64,000 nt of DNA from Buttiauxella izardii (GTDB lineage: Bacteria; Pseudomonadota; Gammaproteobacteria; Enterobacterales; Enterobacteriaceae), in assembly GCF_003601925.1 (NCBI RefSeq), contig NZ_QZWH01000008.1, positions 24,384 to 88,383 of the forward strand, in the 5' to 3' direction. Positions 21,721 through 33,934 of the stretch are shown here, piece after piece. Each line of letters begins with the position of its first letter. Positions within the stretch are counted from its first letter, which is position 1. The notes beneath the pieces are model-generated. The model made no database searches, was not told where the DNA came from, and saw nothing but the letters and a program-made list of their open reading frames with translations. A program made the translations under genes and the position numbers.

Positions 21721-22976
21721 ATGGATTTCTTTCGTTTTTTGATGAGCGATGTACTTTCCGAACCGGCGGTGCTGGTCGGTTTAATCGCTTTGATTGGCTT
21801 GATTGCACAGAAAAAACCGGTCACCGAATGTATTAAAGGCACCGTCAAAACCATTATGGGTTTTGTGATTTTAGGTGCGGGTGCAGGTCTGGTAGTTTCA
21901 TCGTTGGGTGACTTTGCGAACATCTTCCAGCACGCCTTTGGTATTCAGGGCGTGGTGCCGAACAACGAAGCGATTGTTTCCGTGGCGCAGAAGAGCTTCG
22001 GTAAAGAAATGGCGATGATCATGTTCTTCGCGATGGTTATCAACATTCTGATTGCCCGTTTTACGCCGTGGAAATTTATCTTCCTGACCGGTCATCACAC
22101 GTTATTTATGTCGATGATGGTGGCAGTAATTCTGGCAACCGCAGGCATGACCGGCGTAACGCTGATTGCTGTAGGTTCGCTGGTGGTCGGTGTGGCGATG
22201 GTATTCTTCCCGGCCATTGCACACCCGTACATGAAGCAAGTTACCGGTTCTGACGACGTGGCAATCGGCCACTTCTCGACGTTATCTTACGTGCTGGCCG
22301 GTTTCATCGGCAGTAAATTTGGTAATAAAGAACACTCGACTGAAGACATGAATGTGCCGAAAAGTCTGCTGTTCTTGCGCGACACGCCGGTAGCCATTTC
22401 CTTCACCATGAGCATTATCTTCCTGGTGACCTGCCTGTTTGCAGGCGCTGACGTGGTGAAAGAGCTGAGCGGTGGCAAAAACTGGTTCATGTTCTCCATC
22501 ATGCAGTCCATTACCTTCGCGGCGGGCGTGTACTCATCCTGCAAGGTGTGCGCATGGTTATCGCGGAAATCGTTCCGGCGTTTAAAGGGATTTCCGACAA
22601 GCTGGTGCCGAACGCGAAACCAGCGCTCGATTGCCCGGTGGTCTTCCCTTACGCGCCGAATGCCGTATTGGTTGGCTTCCTGAGCAGCTTTGCCGCCGGT
22701 TTAATCGGCATGTTCGCGCTGTATCTGCTGAATATGACGGTGATTATCCCAGGCGTAGTGCCACACTTCTTCGTGGGTGCAGCGGCGGGCGTATTCGGCA
22801 ACGCAACTGGCGGGCGTCGTGGGGCAATTCTGGGTGCCTTTGCACAAGGTTTGCTGATAACCTTCCTGCCAGTATTCCTGCTGCCAGTGTTGGGCGATAT
22901 CGGCTTTGCCAATACCACTTTCAGTGATTCTGACTTTGGCGCATTGGGTATTCTGTTAGGGATTATTGTTCGCTGA
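21721..22976 (+). pseudogene. PTS EIIC component, ascorbate (UlaA) type, broken by a frameshift
   Basis: Membrane permease of the PTS, in two frames. The first (from ATG 21721) reads correctly through SIMQSITFAAGVY, then shifts into non-family sequence ending at 22683. The second frame resumes with QGVRMVIAEIVPAFKGIS around 22543 and ends at 22976 in ALGILLGIIVR. The break falls at about 22533-22537 (GTGTACTCATCCTG). Restoring one base there, for example TACATCATCCTG, rejoins the frames into about 418 aa with family-like sequence across the junction. Everything else looks intact, so this is either a very recent mutation or a sequencing/assembly error. Confidence 0.85.
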
Positions 22977-23000
22977 TAGTTGAATTAACAAAGCAATGGT

Positions 23001-23039
23001 AAAAAAGGTTCTCGCTTATCGGCGATGAACCTTTTTTTA
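23001..23039 (+). terminator. Terminator of the PTS operon
   Basis: AAAAAAGGTTC and GAACCTTTTTTT arms, extended by TCGC/GCGA, forming a long hairpin with T-run just after the EIIC stop; symmetric enough to work in both directions. Confidence 0.9.
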
Positions 23040-23148
23040 TATCGATCAACCAAGAAATATAAACTCCTCTTACTCTTTTCAGACATACATGCATTTTTTG
23101 CTCGCGCAATAGTTGTAACCTTTATCCTTTGTGTTCATAAGGATTTGG

Positions 23149-24318
23149 ATGATGTCTGTTTATCATGTCAGCACCAGAATAAATTCGAATGTACCAGCGA
23201 GTGAAATTCTTTATGATTTGTGTATTTATCGGATCGATTCGGAAAGAAGAAAACATTCCATTGTGGATGTAAAGCAACAAGCGCTTCTCGCTAATTATGA
23301 AACACAACCTCATGCAACAGAAAACATCAGCGAACCCATTTCAACCATTTATATTATGGAGGTAATACTTTACCGGCAAACCATGCTTAAAACTTTATGT
23401 ATTTCTTCTACACCATTCACAAAAATGTATACGTTAGAAGAGTTCGCATCTGGTAAAGCCTGGTCACCGGTTAAGCGTGAAAACCCCTGTTATTTTCAAT
23501 CAACGGGAACGACGAAGCTTCAAAGTAAAGGGGATAATATTGCCGTTATAAACATCTCCAGACCGGAACGGCCTTTTATTGCGAAGGATTATCCGATTGG
23601 TAGTTCGCAGGATCCTTTTGAAAAAACACTTATCGCGCAGCAAATAACCAGACGATTTAATCAGGTCGATTATCCAAACCAGTTCAATGCCAGTTTATGT
23701 GGCCCTGCGGCATTTTTTTACTGCCTGCAGAAAGATCGGCCTGATGTGTATGCACAAGCTGCACAGGAGTTGTGGAGAAGTGGGAAAACTAAAATTGGTC
23801 AGCTTGAGATAACGCCGAGTGGTGGTTGCCGTCATCCGATGGGTCATTTATATGGCGATATCTCTGGCCTCGACTGGATGACACTTGCCGGGCTGAGAGA
23901 CTCGGAAAATAAAGTGCTGAGTTTTGACAGCCTCGATTCTCCACTGGCCGGTATAACATTATGGGGCACGTTGACAGAATGGTTTGAGAAAGCAGGCTAC
24001 GAAAAGGTATTCATTAATGTCGGTATAACGCAGGCTGGAATTCAGGGGATTAATGAATTAAATGAGTATATACAGAAAGGTTATAAAGTGGTTTCACTTA
24101 TTAATGACAGTTTACTACAAGGTAGTTTATCTGAACGAACAACATACCCTACGCATTGGATCGTATGGAATGGGCCAGTAACACAGGCCTCTGATGGAAC
24201 TATGCATTTGAATTTATTTTCATGGGGGGATTTATCAGATCAAATAAAACCGGGAAGAGATACTTCTTTCTTCATTAGCCGATTTTTTGGAGGCGTGGTT
24301 TTTAAACCACTAAAATAA
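23149..24318 (+). CDS. Putative papain-like cysteine protease (candidate secreted effector)
   Basis: Unrecognised protein of 389 aa in AT-rich DNA. Visible features fit a papain-like fold: a Cys in SLCGPAAFFYCLQ (Cys184), a His in THWIVWNGP (His336), and an Asn/Asp-Trp region NLFSWGD (about 355-361) in the usual Cys-His-Asn/Asp order. Between them KIGQLEITPSGGCRHP is a distinctive insert. There is no signal peptide or obvious membrane segment. I prefer ATG 23149 (AAGGA five bases upstream) to an in-frame GTG at 23131; the next ATG (23152) is equally possible. It ends 2 bp before a lipoprotein gene. The layout suggests an effector with an envelope immunity partner, possibly type VI secreted, but no secretion gene is in the window. 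The function is inference. Confidence 0.6.
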   Translation: MMSVYHVSTRINSNVPASEILYDLCIYRIDSERRKHSIVDVKQQALLANYETQPHATENISEPISTIYIMEVILYRQTMLKTLCISSTPFTKMYTLEEFASGKAWSPVKRENPCYFQSTGTTKLQSKGDNIAVINISRPERPFIAKDYPIGSSQDPFEKTLIAQQITRRFNQVDYPNQFNASLCGPAAFFYCLQKDRPDVYAQAAQELWRSGKTKIGQLEITPSGGCRHPMGHLYGDISGLDWMTLAGLRDSENKVLSFDSLDSPLAGITLWGTLTEWFEKAGYEKVFINVGITQAGIQGINELNEYIQKGYKVVSLINDSLLQGSLSERTTYPTHWIVWNGPVTQASDGTMHLNLFSWGDLSDQIKPGRDTSFFISRFFGGVVFKPLK

Positions 24319-24320
24319 CA

Positions 24321-24740
24321 ATGGTTTTTATACGAATATTATTTGTTCTTTGCCTGTTCCCTTTGACAGCCTGTACTTTCCTAAGCCCTGAGGCTGAATA
24401 TATACCAGACAATGAAGTATTACCTGCTGCAACTTTAGGAAAGCCTTACCTTTTTAAAATTAGTATCTTAGGCGGTAGAGTCTTTGGTGGAGCAGAAAGA
24501 AAGGCAGGGATTGTGGAGCCTGATGATACAGGTATTTTTGTTCGTAACTGTAAATTGCCAGACTCGGTAATTACAGAGGGTACAAGAGATATCAAAGATC
24601 ATAACTGTGTAGAAGTTTATGGCACCCCCACAAAATCAGGTCTTATAAAAATAAATCTCAGCAGCGGCATGTATGGAAATATGTTCGTCCCTGGCAGTTA
24701 TTTCAGTAAAGACTATACGCTGACCGTGGTGAGTCCCTAA
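24321..24740 (+). CDS. Small lipoprotein, candidate immunity partner
   Basis: 139-aa protein with a lipoprotein signal peptide: MVFIRILFVLCLFPLTAC, lipobox LTAC with lipidated Cys18. The residue after the Cys is Thr rather than Asp, so outer-membrane sorting by Lol is expected. The mature domain is beta-rich, with PYLFKISILGGRVFGG, two cysteines (VRNCKLP and DHNCVEV) that could form a disulfide, and FSKDYTLTVVSP at the end. I do not recognise the family. It is AT-rich like the gene before it, starts 2 bp after that gene's stop, and so is surely co-transcribed. Protection against the protease is the simplest guess. Confidence 0.7.
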   Translation: MVFIRILFVLCLFPLTACTFLSPEAEYIPDNEVLPAATLGKPYLFKISILGGRVFGGAERKAGIVEPDDTGIFVRNCKLPDSVITEGTRDIKDHNCVEVYGTPTKSGLIKINLSSGMYGNMFVPGSYFSKDYTLTVVSP

Positions 24741-24757
24741 ACAGAACGATAATACAT

Positions 24758-24782
24758 GCCCTCTCCCGAAGTGAGAGAGGGC
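24758..24782. repeat. CCCTCTC hairpin element, copy 1
   Basis: GCCCTCTC and GAGAGGGC arms around CCGAAGTGA, between convergent lipoprotein and phoU genes. A similar element is at 33901-33920 (CCCTCTC CCGAAA GAGAGGG), so this is a dispersed intergenic repeat that may also aid termination. Confidence 0.6.
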
Positions 24783-24788
24783 AGTTCG

Positions 24789-25514
24789 TCACTCTTTCGG
24801 ATCTTTACCCGCAAGCAGTTTATCCAGTTCGTCGCCGCCGACATGACGGAAGTCCTGCCCTTTAACGAAGTAGAAAATAAACTCGCAGATGTTCTGGCAG
24901 CGGTCGCCGATACGTTCGATGGAACGTGCGCAGAACAGCGCCGTCAGCACGCTTGGAATGGTGCGCGAGTCTTCCATCATATAAGTCATCAGTTGGCGCA
25001 CGATGCCTTCATATTCCTGGTCAACTTTCTTATCTTCGCGATAAATACGCACCGCTTCGTCGAGATCCATACGCGCAAACGCATCCAGCACGTCATGCAG
25101 CATTTGCACGGTGTGGCGGCCTAATGACTCGAGGCTAACCAACAGCGGTTGGTGCTGGTGGGAGAATTTCTCCAGCGCCGTGCGGCAGATTTTGTCAGCC
25201 ACATCGCCGATGCGTTCCAGCTCAGAAATCGTTTTGATGATGGCCATCACCAGGCGTAAGTCGCTGGCGGTTGGCTGGCGTTTCGCGATGATGCGCACGC
25301 AGGCTTCATCGATCGCCACTTCCATCATGTTAACTTTCTGGTCGCCTTCGATGACGCGCTTCGCCAGCTCGCCATCTTGATTGTGCATGGCGGTGATCGC
25401 ATCAGAAAGCTGTTGCTCCACCAGCCCACCCATGGTCATTACCTGGGTGCGGATGTATTCCAGCTCGGCATTAAACTGGCCGGAAATGTGTTTGTTCAGG
25501 TTGAGGCTATCCAT
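24789..25514 (-). CDS. phoU: Phosphate signalling regulator PhoU
   Basis: Cytosolic helical protein that links the PstSCAB transporter to PhoR and keeps the Pho regulon off when phosphate is plentiful. The 241 aa equal E. coli. It consists of two three-helix PhoU bundles, each with the acidic metal-binding segment of the family ([14 protein letters not shown] about 95-108; [15 protein letters not shown] about 198-212). It is the last gene of pstSCAB-phoU, 42 bp after pstB. Confidence 0.97.
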   Translation of the reverse strand: MDSLNLNKHISGQFNAELEYIRTQVMTMGGLVEQQLSDAITAMHNQDGELAKRVIEGDQKVNMMEVAIDEACVRIIAKRQPTASDLRLVMAIIKTISELERIGDVADKICRTALEKFSHQHQPLLVSLESLGRHTVQMLHDVLDAFARMDLDEAVRIYREDKKVDQEYEGIVRQLMTYMMEDSRTIPSVLTALFCARSIERIGDRCQNICEFIFYFVKGQDFRHVGGDELDKLLAGKDPKE

Positions 25515-25556
25515 TTTTTCTCCTGGTGCCCAATAACTTGGAAGATAAGGGGCAAA

Positions 25557-28230
<2,674 letters not shown>

Positions 28231-28255
28231 TTACTCTTTGTTGTTTAGAGGTTTT

Positions 28256-28283
28256 CCCGGAGTAAACCATGATTTACTCCGGG
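28256..28283 (-). terminator. pstS-pstC intergenic hairpin
   Basis: CCCGGAGTAAA and TTTACTCCGGG form a perfect 11-bp stem around a short loop directly after the pstS stop. There is no long T-run, so it probably causes partial termination or protects the pstS mRNA, lowering pstCAB-phoU relative to the binding protein. Confidence 0.65.
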
Positions 28284-28292
28284 TTGAATCAC

Positions 28293-29441
<1,149 letters not shown>

Positions 29442-29467
29442 GTGATTTTGCGACCAACTTGCGCCTG

Positions 29468-30229
29468 TCACATTGCGGATTCTGAACGCTCAATGCGCTT
29501 CAATAACTCGCTTTGTTCGTCGCCAGTTAAATAGCGCGATTCCCCTAACGGCAGGCCTTCCAGGTGGATATTCATGATGCGGACACGTTCAAGGCGGGTC
29601 ACTTCATAGCCGAAATATTGACACATCCGGCGGATTTGTCGGTTCAGCCCTTGAACCAAAATAATACGAAATACCACGTCAGATTCTTTCGTTACATTAC
29701 AGCGTTTAGTTACCGTTCCCAGAATCGGAACACCCGCGCCCAGCCCAACAATAAACTCGTCAGTCATCGGCTTATCAACGGTAACCACATACTCTTTTTC
29801 GTGATTGTTACCGGCGCGCAGAATTTTATTCGCGACATCACCGTGATTGGTCAGCAAAAGTAATCCCTGGGAATTTTTATCGAGACGCCCGATTGGCGAG
29901 ACACGTTTGTCGCTATGAATAAGAACGCTGATGTTATCGGGTTCACTCTTTTGCATCGTGGTGATAATGCCAACCGGCTTGTTCAAAACCATCAGCACCA
30001 GATTGTTGTCATCACGCGGCTCAATAAGCTGGTTGTTCACCTTCACCACATCCCCGGCAAAAACCTGAGCACCGAAACCGACCTGTTTATCGTTAATAAA
30101 AACATCGCCGCGTTCAATGTAACGATCGGCTTCACGGCGAGAGCAGAGGCCGCTATCGCTGATGTATTTATTAATTCGGATGGAGGAACCGGTCAGCATT
30201 TTGCGGGATGTCTCATTCATGTTTTGCAT
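29468..30229 (-). CDS. RluF-like 23S rRNA pseudouridine synthase
   Basis: RsuA/RluB-E-F-type pseudouridine synthase, 253 aa from the ATG at 30227-30229. The N-terminal S4 RNA-binding domain is [20 protein letters not shown] (about 18-37), and the catalytic Asp117 lies in [32 protein letters not shown] is the conserved C-terminal segment. It resembles E. coli RluF (about 290 aa) but lacks its Lys/Gly-rich C-terminal tail and diverges in the thumb loop, so it may be a paralogue rather than the RluF orthologue. The Shine-Dalgarno is weak; ATG 30220 or an upstream TTG are alternatives. It is not at the usual rluF locus. Confidence 0.8.
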   Translation of the reverse strand: MQNMNETSRKMLTGSSIRINKYISDSGLCSRREADRYIERGDVFINDKQVGFGAQVFAGDVVKVNNQLIEPRDDNNLVLMVLNKPVGIITTMQKSEPDNISVLIHSDKRVSPIGRLDKNSQGLLLLTNHGDVANKILRAGNNHEKEYVVTVDKPMTDEFIVGLGAGVPILGTVTKRCNVTKESDVVFRIILVQGLNRQIRRMCQYFGYEVTRLERVRIMNIHLEGLPLGESRYLTGDEQSELLKRIERSESAM

Positions 30230-30258
30230 AGTTACCAATCAATCATCACCCCCATAAA

Positions 30259-30274
30259 TGTGACGCACATCACA
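30259..30274 (+). promoter_or_regulatory. CRP-binding site
   Basis: TGTGACGCACATCACA: both half-sites (TGTGA and TCACA) are perfect with the required 6-bp spacer. It lies between the divergent RluF-like and ExuT-like genes; control of the transporter is the more likely role. Confidence 0.8.
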
Positions 30275-30331
30275 TCCGTTATCCATTAGGGGTAGATTAC
30301 ACATAAAAAATTGCGCTGAGTCACAAATAAT

Positions 30332-30350
30332 ATTGAAACGTAAGTTCATT
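30332..30350 (+). promoter_or_regulatory. KdgR-like operator upstream of the ExuT-like gene
   Basis: ATTGAAACGTAAGTTCATT matches about 13 of 18 defined positions of the KdgR consensus palindrome (AATGAAACANTGTTTCATT) and keeps both outer arms. Weaker than the box before the pectate lyase. Confidence 0.45.
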
Positions 30351-30516
30351 ATCATCTCAAATAGTGATCTACATAACATAAACAAGTCCAGGATGGGCCA
30401 AACCCAAATCCACGACGTCTTCTGAAGCGCCGCTGATTTTTCTCTCCTCTGAATATTTAATTGCCTGCTGCTATGCAGCGGTCAGGCCACTTATTGCTTT
30501 GAAAACGGGACTCGTT

Positions 30517-31788
30517 ATGCGCAAAACAGGCCACAAGCGCTGGTTTATGCTTTCACTGGTGACGCTTGGCACCATTCTTTGTTATTTAACCAGAAATACC
30601 ATTTCTGCGGCAGCGCCAACATTACAAAGTGATCTTCATATCACGACCCAGCAATATTCATACATTATTGCGACGTTCTCAGCCTGCTACACCATCGCCC
30701 AGCCGATTGCCGGATATCTGCTGGATACGTTGGGCACGAAAGTGGGTTATACCATTTTTGGCCTGATGTGGGGCGTGTTCTGCATCGGTGCATCGTTTGC
30801 CACCGGCTGGAAAGGCCTGGCGATGTTTCGTGGCCTCGGGGGTTTCGCCGAGAGTGCGATGATCCCTGCGGGATTAAAATCAGTCACAGAATGGTTCCCG
30901 GATACCGAGCGTTCCGTCGCCGTGGGTTATTTCAACGTCGGTTCGTCTATTGGCGCAGTGATCGCCCCTCCGCTGGTGGCATGGGCCATTTACATCAGGG
31001 ACTGGAGACTGGCATTTATTATCGTGGGTATTTTCAGCGTGCTGTGGGCCGCTGGCTGGTATTTCACTTATAACCGTCCGTCCAAAACCAAATCACTGTC
31101 GAAAGAAGAATATCTGTATATCACCGGCGGCCAGCCCGAAAAACCGAAGGTTGAAAAGGTACGCATTGGCCACCTGCTGAAACAACGCAAGTTTTGGGGT
31201 ATTGCTCTGCCGCGCTTCCTGGCTGAACCCGCATGGGGAACGTTTAACGCGTGGATCCCACTGTTTATGGTGCATACCTACGGTTTCAACCTGAAAGATA
31301 TCGCCATGTTCGCCTGGATTCCGATGCTGTTCGCAGATTTTGGCTGCATCATTGGCGGTTATCTGCCGGGCATGTTCCAAAAAATCTTCGGCGTGAATAT
31401 TGTGGTTTCCCGCAAACTGGTCGTCACATTAGGTGCAGCGCTGATGATTCTGCCGGGCATGGTTGGCCTGTTTGGTAGCCCGATGGTGGCGATTGCGCTG
31501 TTATGCGTTGGCGGTTTTGCTCATCAGTCACTTTCCGGTGCGCTGATTACGCTGTCTTCCGATATGTTCGATTCTAACGAAGTTGCCACCGCCAACGGTT
31601 TTACCGGCATGGCAGCCTGGACCGCCAGCACCATGTTCGCACTGGTTGTCGGCGCGTTGGCCGATACCGTCGGTTTCAGCCCGCTGTTTGCCGTGCTTTC
31701 GGTATTTGATATCATCGGGGCAATCGTATTATGGGTGCTGTTGAAATCGCCTGAAGAACCAAAGCTGGTGACGCAGGAAGATAATTGA
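30517..31788 (+). CDS. Hexuronate-type MFS transporter (ExuT-like)
   Basis: Major facilitator of the anion:cation symporter (ACS) family, 423 aa with 12 predicted membrane segments. It is strongly similar to E. coli ExuT, the galacturonate/glucuronate importer, sharing LVTLGTILCYLTRNT, STQQYSYIIA-like TTQQYSYIIA, VAVGYFNVGSSIGAVIAPPL and IALPRFLAEPAWGTFNAWIP. The start is ATG 30517; an upstream TTG frame is less likely. A perfect CRP site and a KdgR-like box lie upstream, and a strong terminator follows. With the PL9 pectate lyase 4 kb away it suggests uptake of pectin-derived uronates. It may be a second paralogue, as exuT normally lies elsewhere. Confidence 0.88.
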   Translation: MRKTGHKRWFMLSLVTLGTILCYLTRNTISAAAPTLQSDLHITTQQYSYIIATFSACYTIAQPIAGYLLDTLGTKVGYTIFGLMWGVFCIGASFATGWKGLAMFRGLGGFAESAMIPAGLKSVTEWFPDTERSVAVGYFNVGSSIGAVIAPPLVAWAIYIRDWRLAFIIVGIFSVLWAAGWYFTYNRPSKTKSLSKEEYLYITGGQPEKPKVEKVRIGHLLKQRKFWGIALPRFLAEPAWGTFNAWIPLFMVHTYGFNLKDIAMFAWIPMLFADFGCIIGGYLPGMFQKIFGVNIVVSRKLVVTLGAALMILPGMVGLFGSPMVAIALLCVGGFAHQSLSGALITLSSDMFDSNEVATANGFTGMAAWTASTMFALVVGALADTVGFSPLFAVLSVFDIIGAIVLWVLLKSPEEPKLVTQEDN

Positions 31789-31800
31789 TTTTGCAGTAAT

Positions 31801-31838
31801 AAAAAGCCCGGTTGTGTTTAGCACAACCGGGCTTTTTT
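31801..31838. terminator. Bidirectional terminator between glmS and the ExuT-like gene
   Basis: AAAAAGCCCGGTTGTG and CACAACCGGGCTTTTTT form a near-perfect long stem with A- and T-runs on both sides, serving both convergent genes. Confidence 0.92.
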
Positions 31839-31862
31839 ATTTTGTATTACCGATCAGAGCAA
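31836..31862. other. Empty attTn7 site downstream of glmS
   Basis: Tn7 inserts about 25 bp beyond the glmS stop, directed by TnsD bound to the glmS 3' end. Here that position lies between the stop codon (31863-31865) and the terminator. The sequence runs uninterrupted from glmS into the terminator and next gene, so no Tn7-like element is present. Confidence 0.7.
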
Positions 31863-33692
31863 TTATTCAACCGTGACCGATTTTGCCAGGTTACGCGGCT
31901 GATCGACGTCGGTGCCTTTAATCAATGCGACGTGATAAGACAGCAACTGCAACGGCACGGTGTAGAAGATTGGCGCAATGACTTCTTCTACGTGCGGCAT
32001 TTCGATGATGTGCATGTTGTCGCTGCTGGCAAACCCAGCGTCTTTATCGGCAAACACATACAGATGGCCGCCACGCGCGCGCACTTCTTCGATGTTCGAT
32101 TTTAGTTTTTCCAGCAGTTCGTTGTTTGGCGCCACAACGATCACCGGCATATCAGCATCAATCAGCGCCAGCGGGCCGTGTTTCAACTCGCCAGCCGCAT
32201 ACGCTTCTGCGTGAATGTAGGAAATCTCTTTGAGCTTCAGCGCGCCTTCCATTGCGATTGGGTACTGATCGCCACGGCCTAAGAACAATGCGTGATGCTT
32301 GTCGGAGAAGTCTTCAGCCAGCGCTTCAATGCGTTTGTCCTGAGACAGCATCTGCTCGATACGGCTTGGCAACGCCTGCAGACCATGAACGATGTCTTGC
32401 TCAATCGCGGCGTCCGCGCCTTTTAGGCGGCTCAGTTTTGCCACCAGCATCAGCAGAACGGTCAACTGAGTGGTAAACGCTTTGGTCGACGCCACGCCGA
32501 TTTCGGTGCCCGCGTTGGTCATCAGCGCCAGGTCAGACTCACGCACCAGGGAAGAACCAGGAACGTTACAGATCGCCAGCGAACCTAAATACCCTAACTC
32601 TTTAGACAAACGCAATGCCGCCAGGGTATCCGCCGTTTCACCAGACTGGGAAAGGGTGATCATCAGGCTGTTACGGCGCACCGCAGATTTGCGGTAGCGG
32701 AATTCAGATGCGATTTCGACATCGCACGGAACACCCGCCAGGGATTCAAACCAGTAACGCGAAACCATACCCGAGTTATAAGAAGTACCGCAGGCCACAA
32801 TCTGAATGTGCTCAACCTGAGACAGCATTTCGTTGGCTTTCGGGCCAAGCTCGGAAAGGTCAATCGCACCGTGGCTGATACGGCCGGTCAGGGTGTTTTT
32901 AATCGCGTTCGGCTGTTCGTAGATTTCTTTCTGCATGTAGTGGCGATAAATACCTTTGTCGCCCGCGTCATATTGCAGATTAGATTCGATGTCAGGGCGT
33001 TTAACCTGCTCACCTTTGGTGTCGAATACGGTTACCGAGCGACGAGTCACTTCCGCAATATCGCCTTCTTCCAGGAAGATGAAGCGACGGGTGACAGGCA
33101 GCAACGCCAGTTGGTCAGAGGCGATAAAGTTTTCACCCATGCCCAAGCCGATAACCATCGGGCTACCAGAACGCGCGGCCAGCAGAACGTCTGGATTGCG
33201 GGTGTCCATGATAACGGTGCCGTAGGCGCCGCGCAGTTGCGGAATGGTGCGCAGCACTGCTTCACGCAGCGAGCCGCCTTGCTCCAGTTCCCAATGCACT
33301 AAGTGAGCAATAACTTCGGTATCGGTTTGTGAAACGAATGTGTAGCCACGACCCTGCAACTCTTCGCGCAGCGGTTCGTAGTTTTCGATAATACCGTTGT
33401 GAACCACCACAATATGTTCGGAAACATGCGGGTGTGCGTTCACTTCAGAGGGTTCGCCATGCGTCGCCCAACGGGTGTGAGCAATACCGGTGCCGCCATG
33501 CAGCGCAGTTTCGGCTGCCGCTTCGGCCAGTTTGTTCACTTTACCCAGACGGCGCAGACGGGTCATATGACCTTTTTCATCTACAACTGCCAGGCCCGCA
33601 GAGTCATAACCGCGGTATTCCAGACGACGTAGTCCTTCGAGAAGGATTTCAGCGATATCACGTTGCGCGACCGCGCCAACAATTCCACACAT
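31863..33692 (-). CDS. glmS: Glucosamine-6-phosphate synthase
   Basis: Glutamine:fructose-6-phosphate aminotransferase, the first step of UDP-GlcNAc synthesis. The 609 aa equal E. coli. The N-terminal glutaminase domain has the catalytic Cys2 (MCGIVGAV) and HTRWATHG; two SIS sugar-phosphate domains follow, with CGTSYNSG and [11 protein letters not shown] (about 345-356) binding the sugar phosphate. The C-terminus [13 protein letters not shown] is intact and contains the TnsD recognition region. It follows glmU after about 240 bp; in relatives glmS mRNA is activated by the GlmZ small RNA. Confidence 0.98.
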   Translation of the reverse strand: MCGIVGAVAQRDIAEILLEGLRRLEYRGYDSAGLAVVDEKGHMTRLRRLGKVNKLAEAAAETALHGGTGIAHTRWATHGEPSEVNAHPHVSEHIVVVHNGIIENYEPLREELQGRGYTFVSQTDTEVIAHLVHWELEQGGSLREAVLRTIPQLRGAYGTVIMDTRNPDVLLAARSGSPMVIGLGMGENFIASDQLALLPVTRRFIFLEEGDIAEVTRRSVTVFDTKGEQVKRPDIESNLQYDAGDKGIYRHYMQKEIYEQPNAIKNTLTGRISHGAIDLSELGPKANEMLSQVEHIQIVACGTSYNSGMVSRYWFESLAGVPCDVEIASEFRYRKSAVRRNSLMITLSQSGETADTLAALRLSKELGYLGSLAICNVPGSSLVRESDLALMTNAGTEIGVASTKAFTTQLTVLLMLVAKLSRLKGADAAIEQDIVHGLQALPSRIEQMLSQDKRIEALAEDFSDKHHALFLGRGDQYPIAMEGALKLKEISYIHAEAYAAGELKHGPLALIDADMPVIVVAPNNELLEKLKSNIEEVRARGGHLYVFADKDAGFASSDNMHIIEMPHVEEVIAPIFYTVPLQLLSYHVALIKGTDVDQPRNLAKSVTVE

Positions 33693-33900
33693 AAGATTAG
33701 ATTCCTGATAATGGCATTACGCCATGTGTTGTCGCTGACCTGTTTTACCCGTCGTCTTTCGCACTGCAGATGCGTTGGCTGCACGAAATTCTTTGGGTAA
33801 ATATCCCGTATTCCGGGGCCCCGAGCCTTGTAGAGAGTGGGGTTATAGTTTTAGTACTGCTGCGGGGCGGGTCATTTTCGAGAACGACCTTCACCCCAAA

Positions 33901-33920
33901 CCCTCTCCCGAAAGAGAGGG
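33901..33920. repeat. CCCTCTC hairpin element, copy 2
   Basis: CCCTCTCCCGAAAGAGAGGG, a short palindrome in the glmU-glmS gap, 15 bp past the glmU stop; related to the element at 24758-24782. It may also process or terminate glmU mRNA. Confidence 0.6.
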
Positions 33921-33934
33921 CTAAAAAAGACTTA

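Noticed and set aside
22548..22976. Separate 142-aa membrane protein gene
   Set aside because: Its sequence is the C-terminal half of the UlaA-type IIC and joins the preceding frame by a single-base correction; not an independent gene.
23131..23148. GTG at 23131 as start of the papain-like gene
   Set aside because: No ribosome-binding site before it, whereas AAGGA stands 5-8 bp before the tandem ATGs at 23149 and 23152.
30517..31788. Naming the MFS gene exuT outright
   Set aside because: Strong ExuT resemblance, but the canonical exuT lies next to uxaCA in relatives; a paralogue cannot be excluded from this window.
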